Shown: positions 17,774-26,732, counted from the first letter of the stretch. The stretch: 64,000 bases of DNA from Paenibacillus sp. G2S3 (GCF_030123105.1 NZ_CP126095.1:3410001-3474000), one strand, 5' to 3'. The notes: generated by a model not told the origin, from the sequence alone. Numbers and translations are program-made.

Positions 17774-18658
17774 ATGAAAACAAAAGAAGCATTTGGCATT
17801 ATCGGCAATATAGAATACAGGTCACCTTGGGTACGCGTGCTGTATTGGTGCATGTTCATTCTGATGATTGTGCTTGCCGCCGTCTGTATTCTGCCTCCGG
17901 TCTGGATTATGGTTTCGAGTCTTAAAGACATCAAAGAGTTTTATGCGATCCCGCCTACCCTGATTCCTCGCTCATTCAATGTAGGCAAGCTATGGGAAAC
18001 CTGGCAGGAATTTAACTTTCTCAGTTACTATCTGAATACGGCTTACTTAGCTGTCGGTTCTGTACTGTTCTGTCTTACGTTTAACGGCCTGGCAGGATAT
18101 TTTTTTTCTAAGCTGAAGCCTCGAGGGAGTGCACTGCTGTTTGCCCTGATCGTGTGGACTATGATGGTTCCGAATACAGTCGGTATGGTGCCGCTGTTCA
18201 AAAACCTGATTGATTTTCCACTGCTACACTTGAATCTGACCAATACCTACTGGCCGATGTGGTTTATGGCTGCTGTGAATCCGGTGGTAATTCTGATCTT
18301 CAAGAACTTTTTTGATACCATCCCACTGGCGCTGCTGGAAGCGGCCAAAATTGACGGAGCGAGCACCATCGGCATTTTTATCAGGATAATCCTCCCGCTT
18401 AGCGGACCAGTTATGGCCACGATTACGATACTAACGATGAACAGTGTCTGGCAGGACTTCTTCTGGCCTTTTATGGTGCTGAAGGATAAATCGACCTGGT
18501 CGGTCATTGTGGCGATCTATAATCTGAAAGCGACTTTGCCGCAGGACATTCAGTTTATTGCGCTGACGTTTGCGATTCTGCCGCCGATTATTCTGTTTGT
18601 TTTTTTCCAAAAGTACATTATGAACGGACAATCCATGGGCGGCAGCATTAAAGGGTAA
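17774..18658 (+). CDS. Carbohydrate ABC transporter permease (MalG/LplC type)
   Basis: A 294-aa second permease of the CUT1 importer, with the EAA loop LEAAKIDGASTIGIFIRIILP and about six membrane helices. The C-terminal QKYIMNGQSMGGSIKG ending is typical of MalG-family subunits. The ribosome site GGGAG overlaps the end of the preceding permease gene. It should pair with that permease and with the lipoprotein encoded downstream from its own promoter. Confidence 0.93.
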   Translation: MKTKEAFGIIGNIEYRSPWVRVLYWCMFILMIVLAAVCILPPVWIMVSSLKDIKEFYAIPPTLIPRSFNVGKLWETWQEFNFLSYYLNTAYLAVGSVLFCLTFNGLAGYFFSKLKPRGSALLFALIVWTMMVPNTVGMVPLFKNLIDFPLLHLNLTNTYWPMWFMAAVNPVVILIFKNFFDTIPLALLEAAKIDGASTIGIFIRIILPLSGPVMATITILTMNSVWQDFFWPFMVLKDKSTWSVIVAIYNLKATLPQDIQFIALTFAILPPIILFVFFQKYIMNGQSMGGSIKG

Positions 18659-18670
18659 CATCACCCGATC

Positions 18671-18757
18671 ACAAACCATTTCACAGTTTTGCCCCGTAGG
18701 GTGCTGCAGAAGGTGCGTGGTAAGATGATTTCAGATTTAAAAGAAAGCGCTTTACAT
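18671..18757 (+). promoter_or_regulatory. Regulon motif plus cre-like element upstream of the solute-binding protein
   Basis: ACAAACCATTTCACAG at 18671-18686 begins 12 nt after the permease stop; AAGCGC in GAAAGCGCTTTACA follows 74 nt on. The binding protein therefore appears to have its own promoter in addition to read-through from the permeases, which would allow the higher expression such proteins need. Confidence 0.55.
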
Positions 18758-18799
18758 GTTGTGAAGAATGCTTTAACAATAAGACTAGGGGGAATTACA

Positions 18800-20227
18800 T
18801 TGAGAATCGAACACACCAAAAAAATTACAGCTACACTGGCGCTAACGCTGCTTCTTACGGCCGGTCTGGCTGGCTGCGGAGGCTCCAAAGAAGAGAACGC
18901 CGGAGGGAATACGGAGGAAGCGAGCAACAAACAGGTGACGATCAAGGTCAGCAACTGGCCGAAGCCGAATGAGGAAGCCAAAATTGCCCAGTATGAGCAG
19001 CTCATGGCGAAGATGAAAGCTAATTATCCAGATATCATTGTGGACAAGGATGAATGGGGTTATGATGTCAGCTCTTTCTTGCCTAAAGCGGCTAGCGGTC
19101 AGCTTCCTACGGTGTACGAAACCTTTTTTACAGAAACTAGCAAAATCATTAAGGCAAATTACGCGGCAGATATCACGGATACGATGAAAAAATATGGCTA
19201 TGACAAAGCGATCAATCCAGATCTGCTGAAGATGGTGACCAAGGACGGCAAATATTACGGGATTCCGAAGGACGGCTACGTGATGGGGATGCTGTACAAT
19301 ATGAATCTCTTCAAGGAAGCTGGACTGCTGGACGATAAGGGCATACCAAAGTTCCCTAAAACATATGAAGAGCTGGCACAAACTGCGCAGATCATCAAGC
19401 AAAAGACCGGTAAGGCGGGAATATTCCTGCCAACCAAAAGCGGCCAGGGCGGCTGGATGTTCATGAACATTGCTTGGGCTTACGGCGCGGAATTCGAGAA
19501 ACAGGTGGATGGAAAATGGCAAGCGGTGTTCAATTCTCCAGAGGCAGCGGCGGCCCTGCAATATGTGAAGGACTTGAAATGGAAATATGATGTCCTGCCG
19601 GACAATAATCTGGTGGATGTTACGAATGACATGTTCCGCATGTTCGGAACCGATCAAGTCGCTATGAGCTTCGGCATGAATGACTGGCCTCCAGTCATCC
19701 AGCAGCAGACCAAAATGTCTAAAGATAATGTAGCAATGTCCGCCCTTCCAGTTGGACCGATCGGGAAACCTGTAACTCTGCTCGGCGGTGGTCTATATAT
19801 GTTCTCGCCTAATGTAACCCCTGAGCAGATTGATGCTGGATTCAAATGGCTAAAAACCTACGGCTTCACACCGGAGTCCTCAGAAGAGGCATTAACTGGT
19901 TGGGATATCGAGAAAAAGACACTGAGTGATCAGGGGCTGATCGTAGGCCCTTACGGCCTGCGGATTTGGACAGATGAGAAACGGATCGGTGAAGAACAGA
20001 AGATTCTCGACAAATACAACAATGTGAACCTGGATTTGTTCCGTGATTATATGGACAACGGCAGCAAAGGCATGCGGGCAGAAGAGCCGGTCAACGCTCA
20101 GGAATTGTACCAGAAGCTGGATATTGTACTGCAAACTGTCCTTACGGACAAAAACGCAGACCCACTGGAGATTTTGACTAAGGCTGCTGAAGAATTCCAA
20201 CGTGATTATCTCGACAAGGTGAAATAA
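18800..20227 (+). CDS. Extracellular sugar-binding lipoprotein of the ABC importer
   Basis: A 475-aa solute-binding protein (family 1 SBP). The signal peptide ends in the lipobox LAGC (about residue 26), so the mature protein is lipid-anchored outside the membrane, followed by a Gly/Asn/Glu-rich linker. The body shows SBP features: YEELAQTAQIIKQKTGK, GGWMFMNIAWAYGAEF and FNSPEAAAALQYVKDLKWKY. It starts at a TTG with AGGGGGA at good spacing; the longer upstream frame would spoil the signal peptide. Ligand unknown; oligosaccharides from the surface enzyme are the likely cargo. A stable hairpin follows the stop. Confidence 0.92.
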   Translation: MRIEHTKKITATLALTLLLTAGLAGCGGSKEENAGGNTEEASNKQVTIKVSNWPKPNEEAKIAQYEQLMAKMKANYPDIIVDKDEWGYDVSSFLPKAASGQLPTVYETFFTETSKIIKANYAADITDTMKKYGYDKAINPDLLKMVTKDGKYYGIPKDGYVMGMLYNMNLFKEAGLLDDKGIPKFPKTYEELAQTAQIIKQKTGKAGIFLPTKSGQGGWMFMNIAWAYGAEFEKQVDGKWQAVFNSPEAAAALQYVKDLKWKYDVLPDNNLVDVTNDMFRMFGTDQVAMSFGMNDWPPVIQQQTKMSKDNVAMSALPVGPIGKPVTLLGGGLYMFSPNVTPEQIDAGFKWLKTYGFTPESSEEALTGWDIEKKTLSDQGLIVGPYGLRIWTDEKRIGEEQKILDKYNNVNLDLFRDYMDNGSKGMRAEEPVNAQELYQKLDIVLQTVLTDKNADPLEILTKAAEEFQRDYLDKVK

Positions 20228-20236
20228 GCACAGTCA

Positions 20237-20275
20237 AACGGCGGCGTCGTCCTTCTGAAGGGCGGCGATGCCGTT
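20237..20275 (+). promoter_or_regulatory. Intercistronic stem-loop after the binding-protein gene
   Basis: An 18-bp imperfect stem (AACGGCGGCGTCGTCCTT against AAGGGCGGCGATGCCGTT) has almost no loop and only a TTT tail. It is better read as an mRNA-stabilising or partial-termination hairpin, raising binding-protein mRNA over the downstream GH78 gene, than as a full terminator. Confidence 0.55.
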
Positions 20276-20327
20276 TCTGCGTACATTGCCAAAATCTACT
20301 CTAATTGATAAAGGAGATGTGCATTAC

Positions 20328-22775
20328 ATGGCAGCAAAAGAATGGGGAGACTGGAACGCACGCTGGATCTGGCCTTTGGTTGAGAAAGGAACAGCTAGTT
20401 GGGAACAGCAACACGAGCGAGTATATTTTCGCAAAGTGTTTGAGCTACCAGCTGGAGCCGGGAAGGCTTATAGTCTAAATTTGGCCATTACTGCTGACAG
20501 CCGCTACAGACTCTTTGTTAACGGGCAGCGTTTATGGGCCGGTCCTTGTAAGGGTCATGGCCATGTACAATATTATGAGGAATTCAGTTTGGACGACGTT
20601 TTGCAACCAGGTATAAATGTGATTGCTGTTATGGTAGTTCATTATGCAGGGACATCTCCCTTTAGGCTGGGTGAAGACGGACCTCTATCCATCTGGCGTT
20701 CGACAAAAGGCGGCTTGCTTGTAGAAGCGGAAGTTATGAACAATGGGCAGCTTGTGCAGGAACTGAATACAGATACCTCATGGAAAAGCATTAGGGACCA
20801 CAGCTACAGACTTCAGCCGTTTCCGATTATGCGCTGGATGGGCGGATTGGAAGAGGTGGAGGGGGACGTAGCGCTACTGGATTGGACACTGCCGGAATAT
20901 GACGACAGCGCCTGGTTAGCCGCAAGGATTGTACAGCCGGTGCGGGATGATTATGGCCAATTGACCCCATGGCAACTGGACAAACGTCCGATTCCGCTAC
21001 TGTATGAGCGGGAGCAGCTCTTCCTAAAGCTGATGCGGAGCAGCAGTGGTGAAGGAGATGCCCTATTTGAAAAAGGGCATTGTCTGGAGCTACGCAATGA
21101 AGCTAGTGAGGTTGCCCTGCCAGTAGCAGGAATACATGTGGAAGCGGGGCAGCAGCTTTGGCTGGAGCTGGATGCAGGCGAGCTAATCACAGGTTATCCG
21201 CAGCTTAAGCTCCTTGGGGGTAAAGGTAGCCGGATCACCCTGCTTTACGCCGAGTGCTACGAAGAAGAGACTGGGGATGACGAGATCCGCCGCAAAGCTG
21301 TCCGCGATGATATGCGGGAGCATGTACTAAGAGGCGGATATGACAGCTACCACCCAGCCGGTTATGGCACCTCGATGCAGGTGGAAACCTATGAACCGTT
21401 CTGGTTTCGTACCTTCCGGTATGTCCGACTGGAGGTGCATACTGGAGCTGAACCTTTGACGATATCCGGCTTCAGTTATCGAGAGACTGGGTATCCGTTA
21501 CTGGCGGAAGGAAGCTTTCATTGCAACGATGAACGATATAATCAGCTCTGGGAGCTGAGTGTCCGAACCCTACAACGCTGCATGCATGAGACCTACGAGG
21601 ATACGCCGTATTATGAACAGCTGCAATATACCATGGATACCAAACTGATGATGGAGTTTACGTACCTGTTGTCAGGAGACGACCGATTGGCACAGAGGGC
21701 AATGGAAGATTATAGGGCTTCGCAGCTGCCAAACGGCATGCTGCAAAGCCGCTTCCCCTCCGTACTGCCACAGGTCATCCCCTCCTTCTCCTTGTATTGG
21801 ATCGGGATGATTCATGACCACTACAGATCCTTTGGAGATTTGGATATCGTAAATCGGTACCGACTGCCACTGTTATCCGTATTGGACTGGTTCGATCATC
21901 GACTGACACCGCAGGGTCTGGTGGACAGAACGCCTCGCCAATATTGGAATTATTTCGACTGGGTAGAAGAATGGCCACTCGGTGCACCAGACTGTACGGA
22001 TGATGCACCTGCAACCGTACTTAGCCTGATGTATGCGAACGCATTGGGGCAATCGGCTGAATTACTTACCGCCAGCGGGTGGACGCAGATTGCATCAGAA
22101 TTGCGCCAGCGCAAAGCGGCGGTCAACGCTGCAGTACTGGATTGCTGTCGCCAAACGAATAGCCTAATGTTCCGCGACAGCCCTAAGGCGACTACAGAAA
22201 CACAGCTTAGCCAGCATACGCAGGTCTGGGCAGTTTTAGCTGGTACGGTAGATGCTGTAGAGGGGGCGGCATTACTAGAAGCAACGATGACAGACACATC
22301 GCTGGCTAAGCTTTCACTGCCGATGAGCTACTATTTATTCCGCGCGCTGGAGCATTGTGGATTGTATGACCGTTCCTTCGGACTATGGGTACGCTGGATG
22401 AAGCAGCTGGATTTGAACCTCACTACACTCCCAGAAATGGACTCTGTTGGAACCAGAAGTGACTGTCACGCCTGGAGCGCGCTGCCGATCACTGAGTTCA
22501 CAAGAGGGATATTGGGTGTCCGGCAAGAGATAGAGGAAATAACCATAAAGCCACATTGCGGTGAACTGCAACAGGCCAGTGGAACCGTAAGCACAAGTCT
22601 GGGTCCAATACATGTGAAATGGGAAATCCATTCAGAAGCGGGGCATAAAAACTTCCATTTTGAATCTACCTGGCCAGCCGGTTCGGCGATTACAATTATC
22701 CTTCCGAATAATGAAGTGCATCTGACAGATTCAGGATCTTTTTATAAGGAGATCGACATTAGTCACTTTAGCTGA
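20328..22775 (+). CDS. Alpha-L-rhamnosidase-like protein (GH78 type)
   Basis: An 815-aa cytoplasmic protein. The N-terminal beta-sandwiches (ARWIWPLVEKG, YFRKVFELP, RYRLFVNGQRLWAGP) resemble rhamnosidase lectin-like domains. An (alpha/alpha)6 barrel follows from about residue 415, with ETYEDTPYYEQLQYTMDTKL in the place of the GH78 catalytic segment (usually CPQRDER), plus FDWVEEWPLGAP. The late SDCHAWSALPITEF and a C-terminal beta domain (ITIKPH) are typical. The divergent catalytic segment places it in a side branch, so rhamnose specificity is not certain. The ATG at 20328 follows AAGGAG. It lies 100 nt after the binding-protein gene and is probably co-transcribed with it. Confidence 0.85.
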   Translation: MAAKEWGDWNARWIWPLVEKGTASWEQQHERVYFRKVFELPAGAGKAYSLNLAITADSRYRLFVNGQRLWAGPCKGHGHVQYYEEFSLDDVLQPGINVIAVMVVHYAGTSPFRLGEDGPLSIWRSTKGGLLVEAEVMNNGQLVQELNTDTSWKSIRDHSYRLQPFPIMRWMGGLEEVEGDVALLDWTLPEYDDSAWLAARIVQPVRDDYGQLTPWQLDKRPIPLLYEREQLFLKLMRSSSGEGDALFEKGHCLELRNEASEVALPVAGIHVEAGQQLWLELDAGELITGYPQLKLLGGKGSRITLLYAECYEEETGDDEIRRKAVRDDMREHVLRGGYDSYHPAGYGTSMQVETYEPFWFRTFRYVRLEVHTGAEPLTISGFSYRETGYPLLAEGSFHCNDERYNQLWELSVRTLQRCMHETYEDTPYYEQLQYTMDTKLMMEFTYLLSGDDRLAQRAMEDYRASQLPNGMLQSRFPSVLPQVIPSFSLYWIGMIHDHYRSFGDLDIVNRYRLPLLSVLDWFDHRLTPQGLVDRTPRQYWNYFDWVEEWPLGAPDCTDDAPATVLSLMYANALGQSAELLTASGWTQIASELRQRKAAVNAAVLDCCRQTNSLMFRDSPKATTETQLSQHTQVWAVLAGTVDAVEGAALLEATMTDTSLAKLSLPMSYYLFRALEHCGLYDRSFGLWVRWMKQLDLNLTTLPEMDSVGTRSDCHAWSALPITEFTRGILGVRQEIEEITIKPHCGELQQASGTVSTSLGPIHVKWEIHSEAGHKNFHFESTWPAGSAITIILPNNEVHLTDSGSFYKEIDISHFS

Positions 22776-22840
22776 TAGTCTGATTTTAATTGATTTTCGT
22801 TTTCGTTGATTCATACACCGGAGGGGGATGGGGGAGTTAT

Positions 22841-23869
22841 ATGTTCAGATCATTCGGCCGCAACATCCGCCTTGTCCTGGTGCTGTTTATTACCGTTTAC
22901 ATTGCTGCTTCAAGTTTCATTTTGTACCGTACTATGGAGCATAGAAGCTTGGATATGTTGCGGCAGTTATCTGTTCAATACACTGGCCAGCAGCATAAGA
23001 ATACTCTTTTGTTCATGAACTGGCTGGAGGAGACCTCCAAGCTTATCTCCAACAATCAGGTGGTACAAAACGCTCTGAAAAAACCAGCGTACGACGGAGC
23101 AATTTCTCCGATTCTTGAGGGCATTCGCTCCTCTAGCAGTGACATTCTCGGCATTTATATTTGGGGTGAAGCAGGAGGGACTTACTCCTCGAGCAATGTG
23201 TCGGGGCTTCTCCCCTTTGCAGAGATCAAAAAGGTTCCGGGGATGGAACAATTTCTGGATAACCGGGAACAGACTTTGCGCTGGACGGTGCTGAACCGGG
23301 AACATCTAATGAACGCACCTTCTGATTTGCGCGACCGTCTGCTGCTTGAGGTGAAAATTCAGAATGGGGAGGGGCAAATTTTAGGTCTGCTCTCACTCGA
23401 AGTTGAGATTGACAAGCTGTACAGCTTCTACCTGTCAGGCAAAAATACGATCTACGGAGAGAATGAAGTTTATCTGCTGACAAGTAACGGAAAGCTACTG
23501 AGTGCGGCGGATGTTCCTATGAAGCGATTGCAAAAAATTAGAGCTGCGCTGGCCACACCGGAGAAGGATAATCCAGCTATGCCGGAAGAACAAGATAGTT
23601 CAAGTAGCGGTGCTATGGATTTGTTGGAGCGTGAAACGGCCGACGGCTTGATTTTACTCTATCCGCTGCCCGAATCGGACGAGCGGATTGTCACCTATAT
23701 CTCTGCAGACGGCATGAATGCAGAGCTGCGGACGTTTAAGTATTTAATGATTGGCTTAAACATCGTCGTGTTTATAGTGTTCTGGTTGCTGATCTCAATG
23801 CTTAGTGGCAGTATTGTTAATCCGCTGAAACAGTTATACTTGAAAATTAACTCCACGATGAAAGACTAA
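22841..23869 (+). CDS. Membrane sensor-like protein lacking a kinase domain
   Basis: A 342-aa protein laid out like the front half of a YesM-type histidine kinase: membrane helix about 8-28, a large extracellular Cache-like domain with LGLLSLEVEIDKLYSFYLSG, a second helix about 305-325, then the first turn of a HAMP linker (GSIVNPLKQLYLKINSTMKD) and a stop. No histidine kinase or ATPase sequence follows in any frame over the next 550 nt. It may be a decayed kinase or a free-standing sensor acting with the kinase at 27.8 kb. The GGGGAG ribosome site 4 nt before the ATG is intact, and it is 65 nt downstream of the GH78 gene. Confidence 0.75.
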   Translation: MFRSFGRNIRLVLVLFITVYIAASSFILYRTMEHRSLDMLRQLSVQYTGQQHKNTLLFMNWLEETSKLISNNQVVQNALKKPAYDGAISPILEGIRSSSSDILGIYIWGEAGGTYSSSNVSGLLPFAEIKKVPGMEQFLDNREQTLRWTVLNREHLMNAPSDLRDRLLLEVKIQNGEGQILGLLSLEVEIDKLYSFYLSGKNTIYGENEVYLLTSNGKLLSAADVPMKRLQKIRAALATPEKDNPAMPEEQDSSSSGAMDLLERETADGLILLYPLPESDERIVTYISADGMNAELRTFKYLMIGLNIVVFIVFWLLISMLSGSIVNPLKQLYLKINSTMKD

Positions 23870-24425
23870 GATTGGTAGTCAGAATCTATAAAAATAGCTG
23901 TGGAATTTCAGTCTATCTGCTAAAGTCAGCAAAAGGTCACTGAATTGCAGTGTTTATATCTATTCAGACATAGAGGTGTCCCCCAAAGCAATGAATTGGT
24001 TGCTAATGCTTGGGACGCCTTTTGGTGTTTTTAGTAGAATGAATGGGAGTAGAGGGAGATGAGATCCACAAACTAACCTATGCTTCACCAATACATCTCT
24101 CTGGCAGATAAAACTAGTGTGCTTTAGCTGTACGAAATACAACTAAAGCACCTCTATTCGGAAGTGACTCTAATTCGTCTGAATCATCTGATTCACTCAG
24201 TACCACTATTTCGCCTGCTACTTCCATCTTTACGCCAGCCTCCTCCTCATCATATTACATTCAAAACGTTTAACTTTTGGGCATAATCGTTACATTTGTA
24301 GCGTTATATCGTTAGAATTAGGTTATGTAATGATTTTCTGATATTCCTGAATTGGAACAATGTGGTAAAATATAATATTGTGAGGAGAGTAATCATCGAA
24401 AAATGGAGGAGGGAACAAATATTTC
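23870..24425. other. 556-nt intergenic region with two hairpins
   Basis: No convincing large gene. A hairpin at 23974-24023 (AGGTGTCCC with GGGACGCCT, T-rich downstream) could end the sensor transcript. A 33-nt inverted repeat at 24119-24151 pairs GTGCTTTAG-C-TGTA with TACA-A-CTAAAGCAC around CGAAA. A short minus-strand frame (24114-24227) overlaps it and is listed separately. The rest is AT-rich, with a probable promoter for the small membrane-protein gene that follows. Confidence 0.5.
24114..24227 (-). CDS. Possible 37-aa acidic small protein or gene remnant
   Basis: A minus-strand frame from an ATG with GGAGG about 11 nt upstream encodes 37 residues, starting MEVAGEIVVLSESDDSDEL and ending FRTAKAH. 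The frame stays open for seven more codons upstream. Codon choice looks protein-like, and the 3' end coincides with the inverted repeat at 24119-24151. It matches nothing I recognise and could be the tail of a decayed gene. Confidence 0.25.
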   Translation of the reverse strand: MEVAGEIVVLSESDDSDELESLPNRGALVVFRTAKAH

Positions 24426-24674
24426 ATGGGCAACGACTTATACAGAAAACTAGGTGCATCCTTTCTAATTTCCGCTGGAGTAATCTATGCTATCGAACGT
24501 GTGGGCTCTTTGAAGGCTCGCAGCCATGAAATTGTAGCGTTATACGAAGCAAAAATGTTCGAGGCTCTACCTGAAACTAATATTACAGGCTTCTTCGATA
24601 ATATCTTTGTGCCAATCCTTTCGTTCCTGGGTATGATACTTTTCGTATATGGGTTCCCGAAAAAAATAAAATGA
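24426..24674 (+). CDS. Small two-helix membrane protein, unknown function
   Basis: An 82-aa protein with two hydrophobic segments (about 10-24, LGASFLISAGVIYAI, and 58-77, FVPILSFLGMILFVYGF) separated by a charged loop, and a basic end (PKKIK). A GGAGGAGGG tract lies about 12 nt before the ATG. No family recognised. It opens the block of genes that separates the two halves of the glycan-use locus. Confidence 0.65.
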   Translation: MGNDLYRKLGASFLISAGVIYAIERVGSLKARSHEIVALYEAKMFEALPETNITGFFDNIFVPILSFLGMILFVYGFPKKIK

Positions 24675-24750
24675 GATGATTTTGTTTTGAAGCTAGAGCA
24701 AAAAACTCAATCTCCATGATACTTAATAAAGTGACAGAGGTGGTGCTTAA

Positions 24751-25005
24751 ATGGCGGAAAGAAGATGTGGTATTGTCAAATGGTTCAAAGAAGATAAAGG
24801 TTACGGACGGATAATGCTAGACGGGCAGGAAGGTAATCATGTCTTTGTTCACTTTAGCGAAATACTACCAGACCCTATTAAGTTACCGAACGGCTTTCGG
24901 GTTCTTAAAGAGGGTCAAAAAGTTGCATTCGACCTATTCGAGTTCCCTAGTATAGCTGATTCTCAGAGCAGGACAGCTAAGAATGTGCAAATTTTAGAGG
25001 ATTGA
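24751..25005 (+). CDS. Cold-shock-domain protein (divergent)
   Basis: An 84-aa single cold-shock domain binding single-stranded nucleic acid. It starts RCGIVKWFKEDKGYGRI, where RNP1 is normally KGFGFI, so the second aromatic is replaced by Arg; RNP2 is HVFVHFSEI. It is longer than the usual 66-aa CspB because of an insertion (PDPIKLPNGFR). The ribosome site AGAGGTGG is near the ATG. Probably a house-keeping or stress RNA chaperone variant. Confidence 0.8.
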   Translation: MAERRCGIVKWFKEDKGYGRIMLDGQEGNHVFVHFSEILPDPIKLPNGFRVLKEGQKVAFDLFEFPSIADSQSRTAKNVQILED

Positions 25006-25096
25006 AGGAACCGTTTCTATTTGTTCGACTAACGGGCAGGTTAGTTCCAATTTGTGGTATATTTTATTTAATGACATTTACTAAGTGGAGGTACTT

Positions 25097-26428
25097 ATGA
25101 ATCCTGCGTTTGACACCTATATCCAATCAATGGCCGGTCGGGACGTGAGTGTCATCGGCGCCGGTGTCAGTAACGCACCGCTGATCCGTATGCTGTGCTC
25201 GGCTGGGTCTCGGGTCACAGTGCGCGATCGCAACCAATCTTTGCCCCGAAAGGAGTGGGATGATCTGGGGGTTAGGTTGTACTTAGGGGAGAATTACCTG
25301 GATCGCGTTGGGGGAGACACTGTGTTCCGTACTCCGGGCATGCGCCCAGACCATCCGGCGCTAGACTCAGCCCGCGCGGGCGGCAGCCGTGTGACCAGTG
25401 AGATGGAGGAATTCTTTGCGTTGTGTCCTTGTCCAATTTTCGGTGTGACCGGTTCGGACGGTAAGACCACCACCACGTCGTTAATTGCAGACATGCTGGC
25501 CAACGGGGGGCGTACGGTGCATCTTGGCGGCAACATTGGCACACCACTGCTGACGCGCGCGGGCGAGATGTCGCCGCTGGACGCTTGCGCGGTCGAACTC
25601 TCCAGCTTCCAGCTGATGGACATGACGCGCTCTCCCCATGTGGCGGTCATTACCAACCTTTCGCCCAATCACCTCGACTGGCACCGCGACATGGATGAAT
25701 ATTCCGCCGTCAAGCGCCGCCTGTTGGATTTTCAGAGTGCGGACGACCTTGCCATCCTTAACGGCGACAACCCGGCGACCGCAATACTTCGCGGGCGGGG
25801 GCGTACCAAGTATTTCGGCGAGCACACGGTCCGCGATGAAGTGATCGACGGTCTGGTACCTATCAGTGACATTCGTTTGCCGGGGTGGTATAACATTGAA
25901 AACGTTATGGCAGCCATGACCGCCGTGAGGGGGACCGTGCCGGACGAGGCAATCCTGGAGACGGTGAGCACTTTTGTCGGCGTGGAGCACCGAAACCAGT
26001 GGGTGGCAACTGTTGGCGGTGTCCAATACTACAACAATTCAATCGGTTCCAGCCCCGCACGCACCGTCGCCACGCTGCACGCTCATGAGGGCCGAGTGTT
26101 GCTGATTGCCGGCGGTCGAGATAAGAAAATTCCGTTCGACGAGATGGCTAGACTACTGCCTGATCATGTTAAGGTGTTGCTGTTGATCGGCGAAGCGGCA
26201 AGTCAAATCGAGGCTGCGGCGCGTAGAGTGGCGGGCTGTCCGCCTATTATCTACTGTGAAGGCCTGGCCGAGGCAGTGGCGCAGGCGCACAAGTTGGCCT
26301 CATCGGGCGACACTGTGCTGCTGAGTCCTGCATGCACTGCGTTTGACCAGTACCTTAACTTTGAAGAGCGCGGGCGTCACTTTGTAGAGCTGGTTGGGAA
26401 GCTGCGACGGTCGGAGGGAAAGGATTGA
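25097..26428 (+). CDS. murD: UDP-N-acetylmuramoylalanine--D-glutamate ligase (MurD), GC-rich extra copy
   Basis: A 443-aa Mur ligase adding D-Glu to UDP-MurNAc-L-Ala in peptidoglycan precursor synthesis. The N-terminal UDP-binding domain opens DVSVIGAGVSNAPLI; the ATP loop is GVTGSDGKTTTTS, followed by NLSPNHLDWH and HRNQW; the C-terminal domain has NNSIGSSPART and AGGRDKKIPFDEM. The SDGKTTT and DKKIPFD variants resemble clostridial MurD as I know them. G+C is far above the flanks (25501-25560 is 40 of 60), a sign of transfer. No other cell-wall genes are adjacent, so this is not the dcw-cluster copy. ATG chosen because GGAGG lies 5 nt upstream. Confidence 0.92.
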   Translation: MNPAFDTYIQSMAGRDVSVIGAGVSNAPLIRMLCSAGSRVTVRDRNQSLPRKEWDDLGVRLYLGENYLDRVGGDTVFRTPGMRPDHPALDSARAGGSRVTSEMEEFFALCPCPIFGVTGSDGKTTTTSLIADMLANGGRTVHLGGNIGTPLLTRAGEMSPLDACAVELSSFQLMDMTRSPHVAVITNLSPNHLDWHRDMDEYSAVKRRLLDFQSADDLAILNGDNPATAILRGRGRTKYFGEHTVRDEVIDGLVPISDIRLPGWYNIENVMAAMTAVRGTVPDEAILETVSTFVGVEHRNQWVATVGGVQYYNNSIGSSPARTVATLHAHEGRVLLIAGGRDKKIPFDEMARLLPDHVKVLLLIGEAASQIEAAARRVAGCPPIIYCEGLAEAVAQAHKLASSGDTVLLSPACTAFDQYLNFEERGRHFVELVGKLRRSEGKD

Positions 26429-26500
26429 ATAAGACGTGGGCGTTTTCCGGGAAAACCTTATTGCCCGTATTTGCGGTTAACGGGAAACGATAGTTAAACA

Positions 26501-26550
26501 TAAAGGGTTCCACATATTAGTCATGTACTATATGAAGGACCCTTTATTTT
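26501..26550 (+). terminator. Rho-independent terminator
   Basis: AAAGGG-TTCC pairs with GG-ACCCTTT around a loop with further internal pairing (ACATA/TATG), followed by a T-rich tract. It ends the murD transcript; the remaining 180 nt before the next gene shows nothing notable. Confidence 0.75.
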
Positions 26551-26732
26551 ATCTGACTTTTTTATATTTACTCTTGATAAAATGCAGAAAATAAAGCACT
26601 AGACTGACGAGGTCATTAACCTAACGGCAGTTTAGTGTCACAAGAAGAAATAGTAGGTTAATGTCGAATGAATTTGTCTGGATAGTTAGAATATTAATAT
26701 TTCGATGATTTATATTACGAGAGTGCTCTATA

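Noticed and set aside
18842..19657. 271-codon minus-strand frame inside the binding-protein gene
   Set aside because: The plus strand encodes a full lipoprotein with signal peptide and SBP motifs; the antisense frame has no start signal or recognisable domain.
25481..26026. Long antisense frames within murD
   Set aside because: Expected in GC-rich sequence, where stop codons are rare in non-coding frames; MurD motifs are complete on the plus strand.
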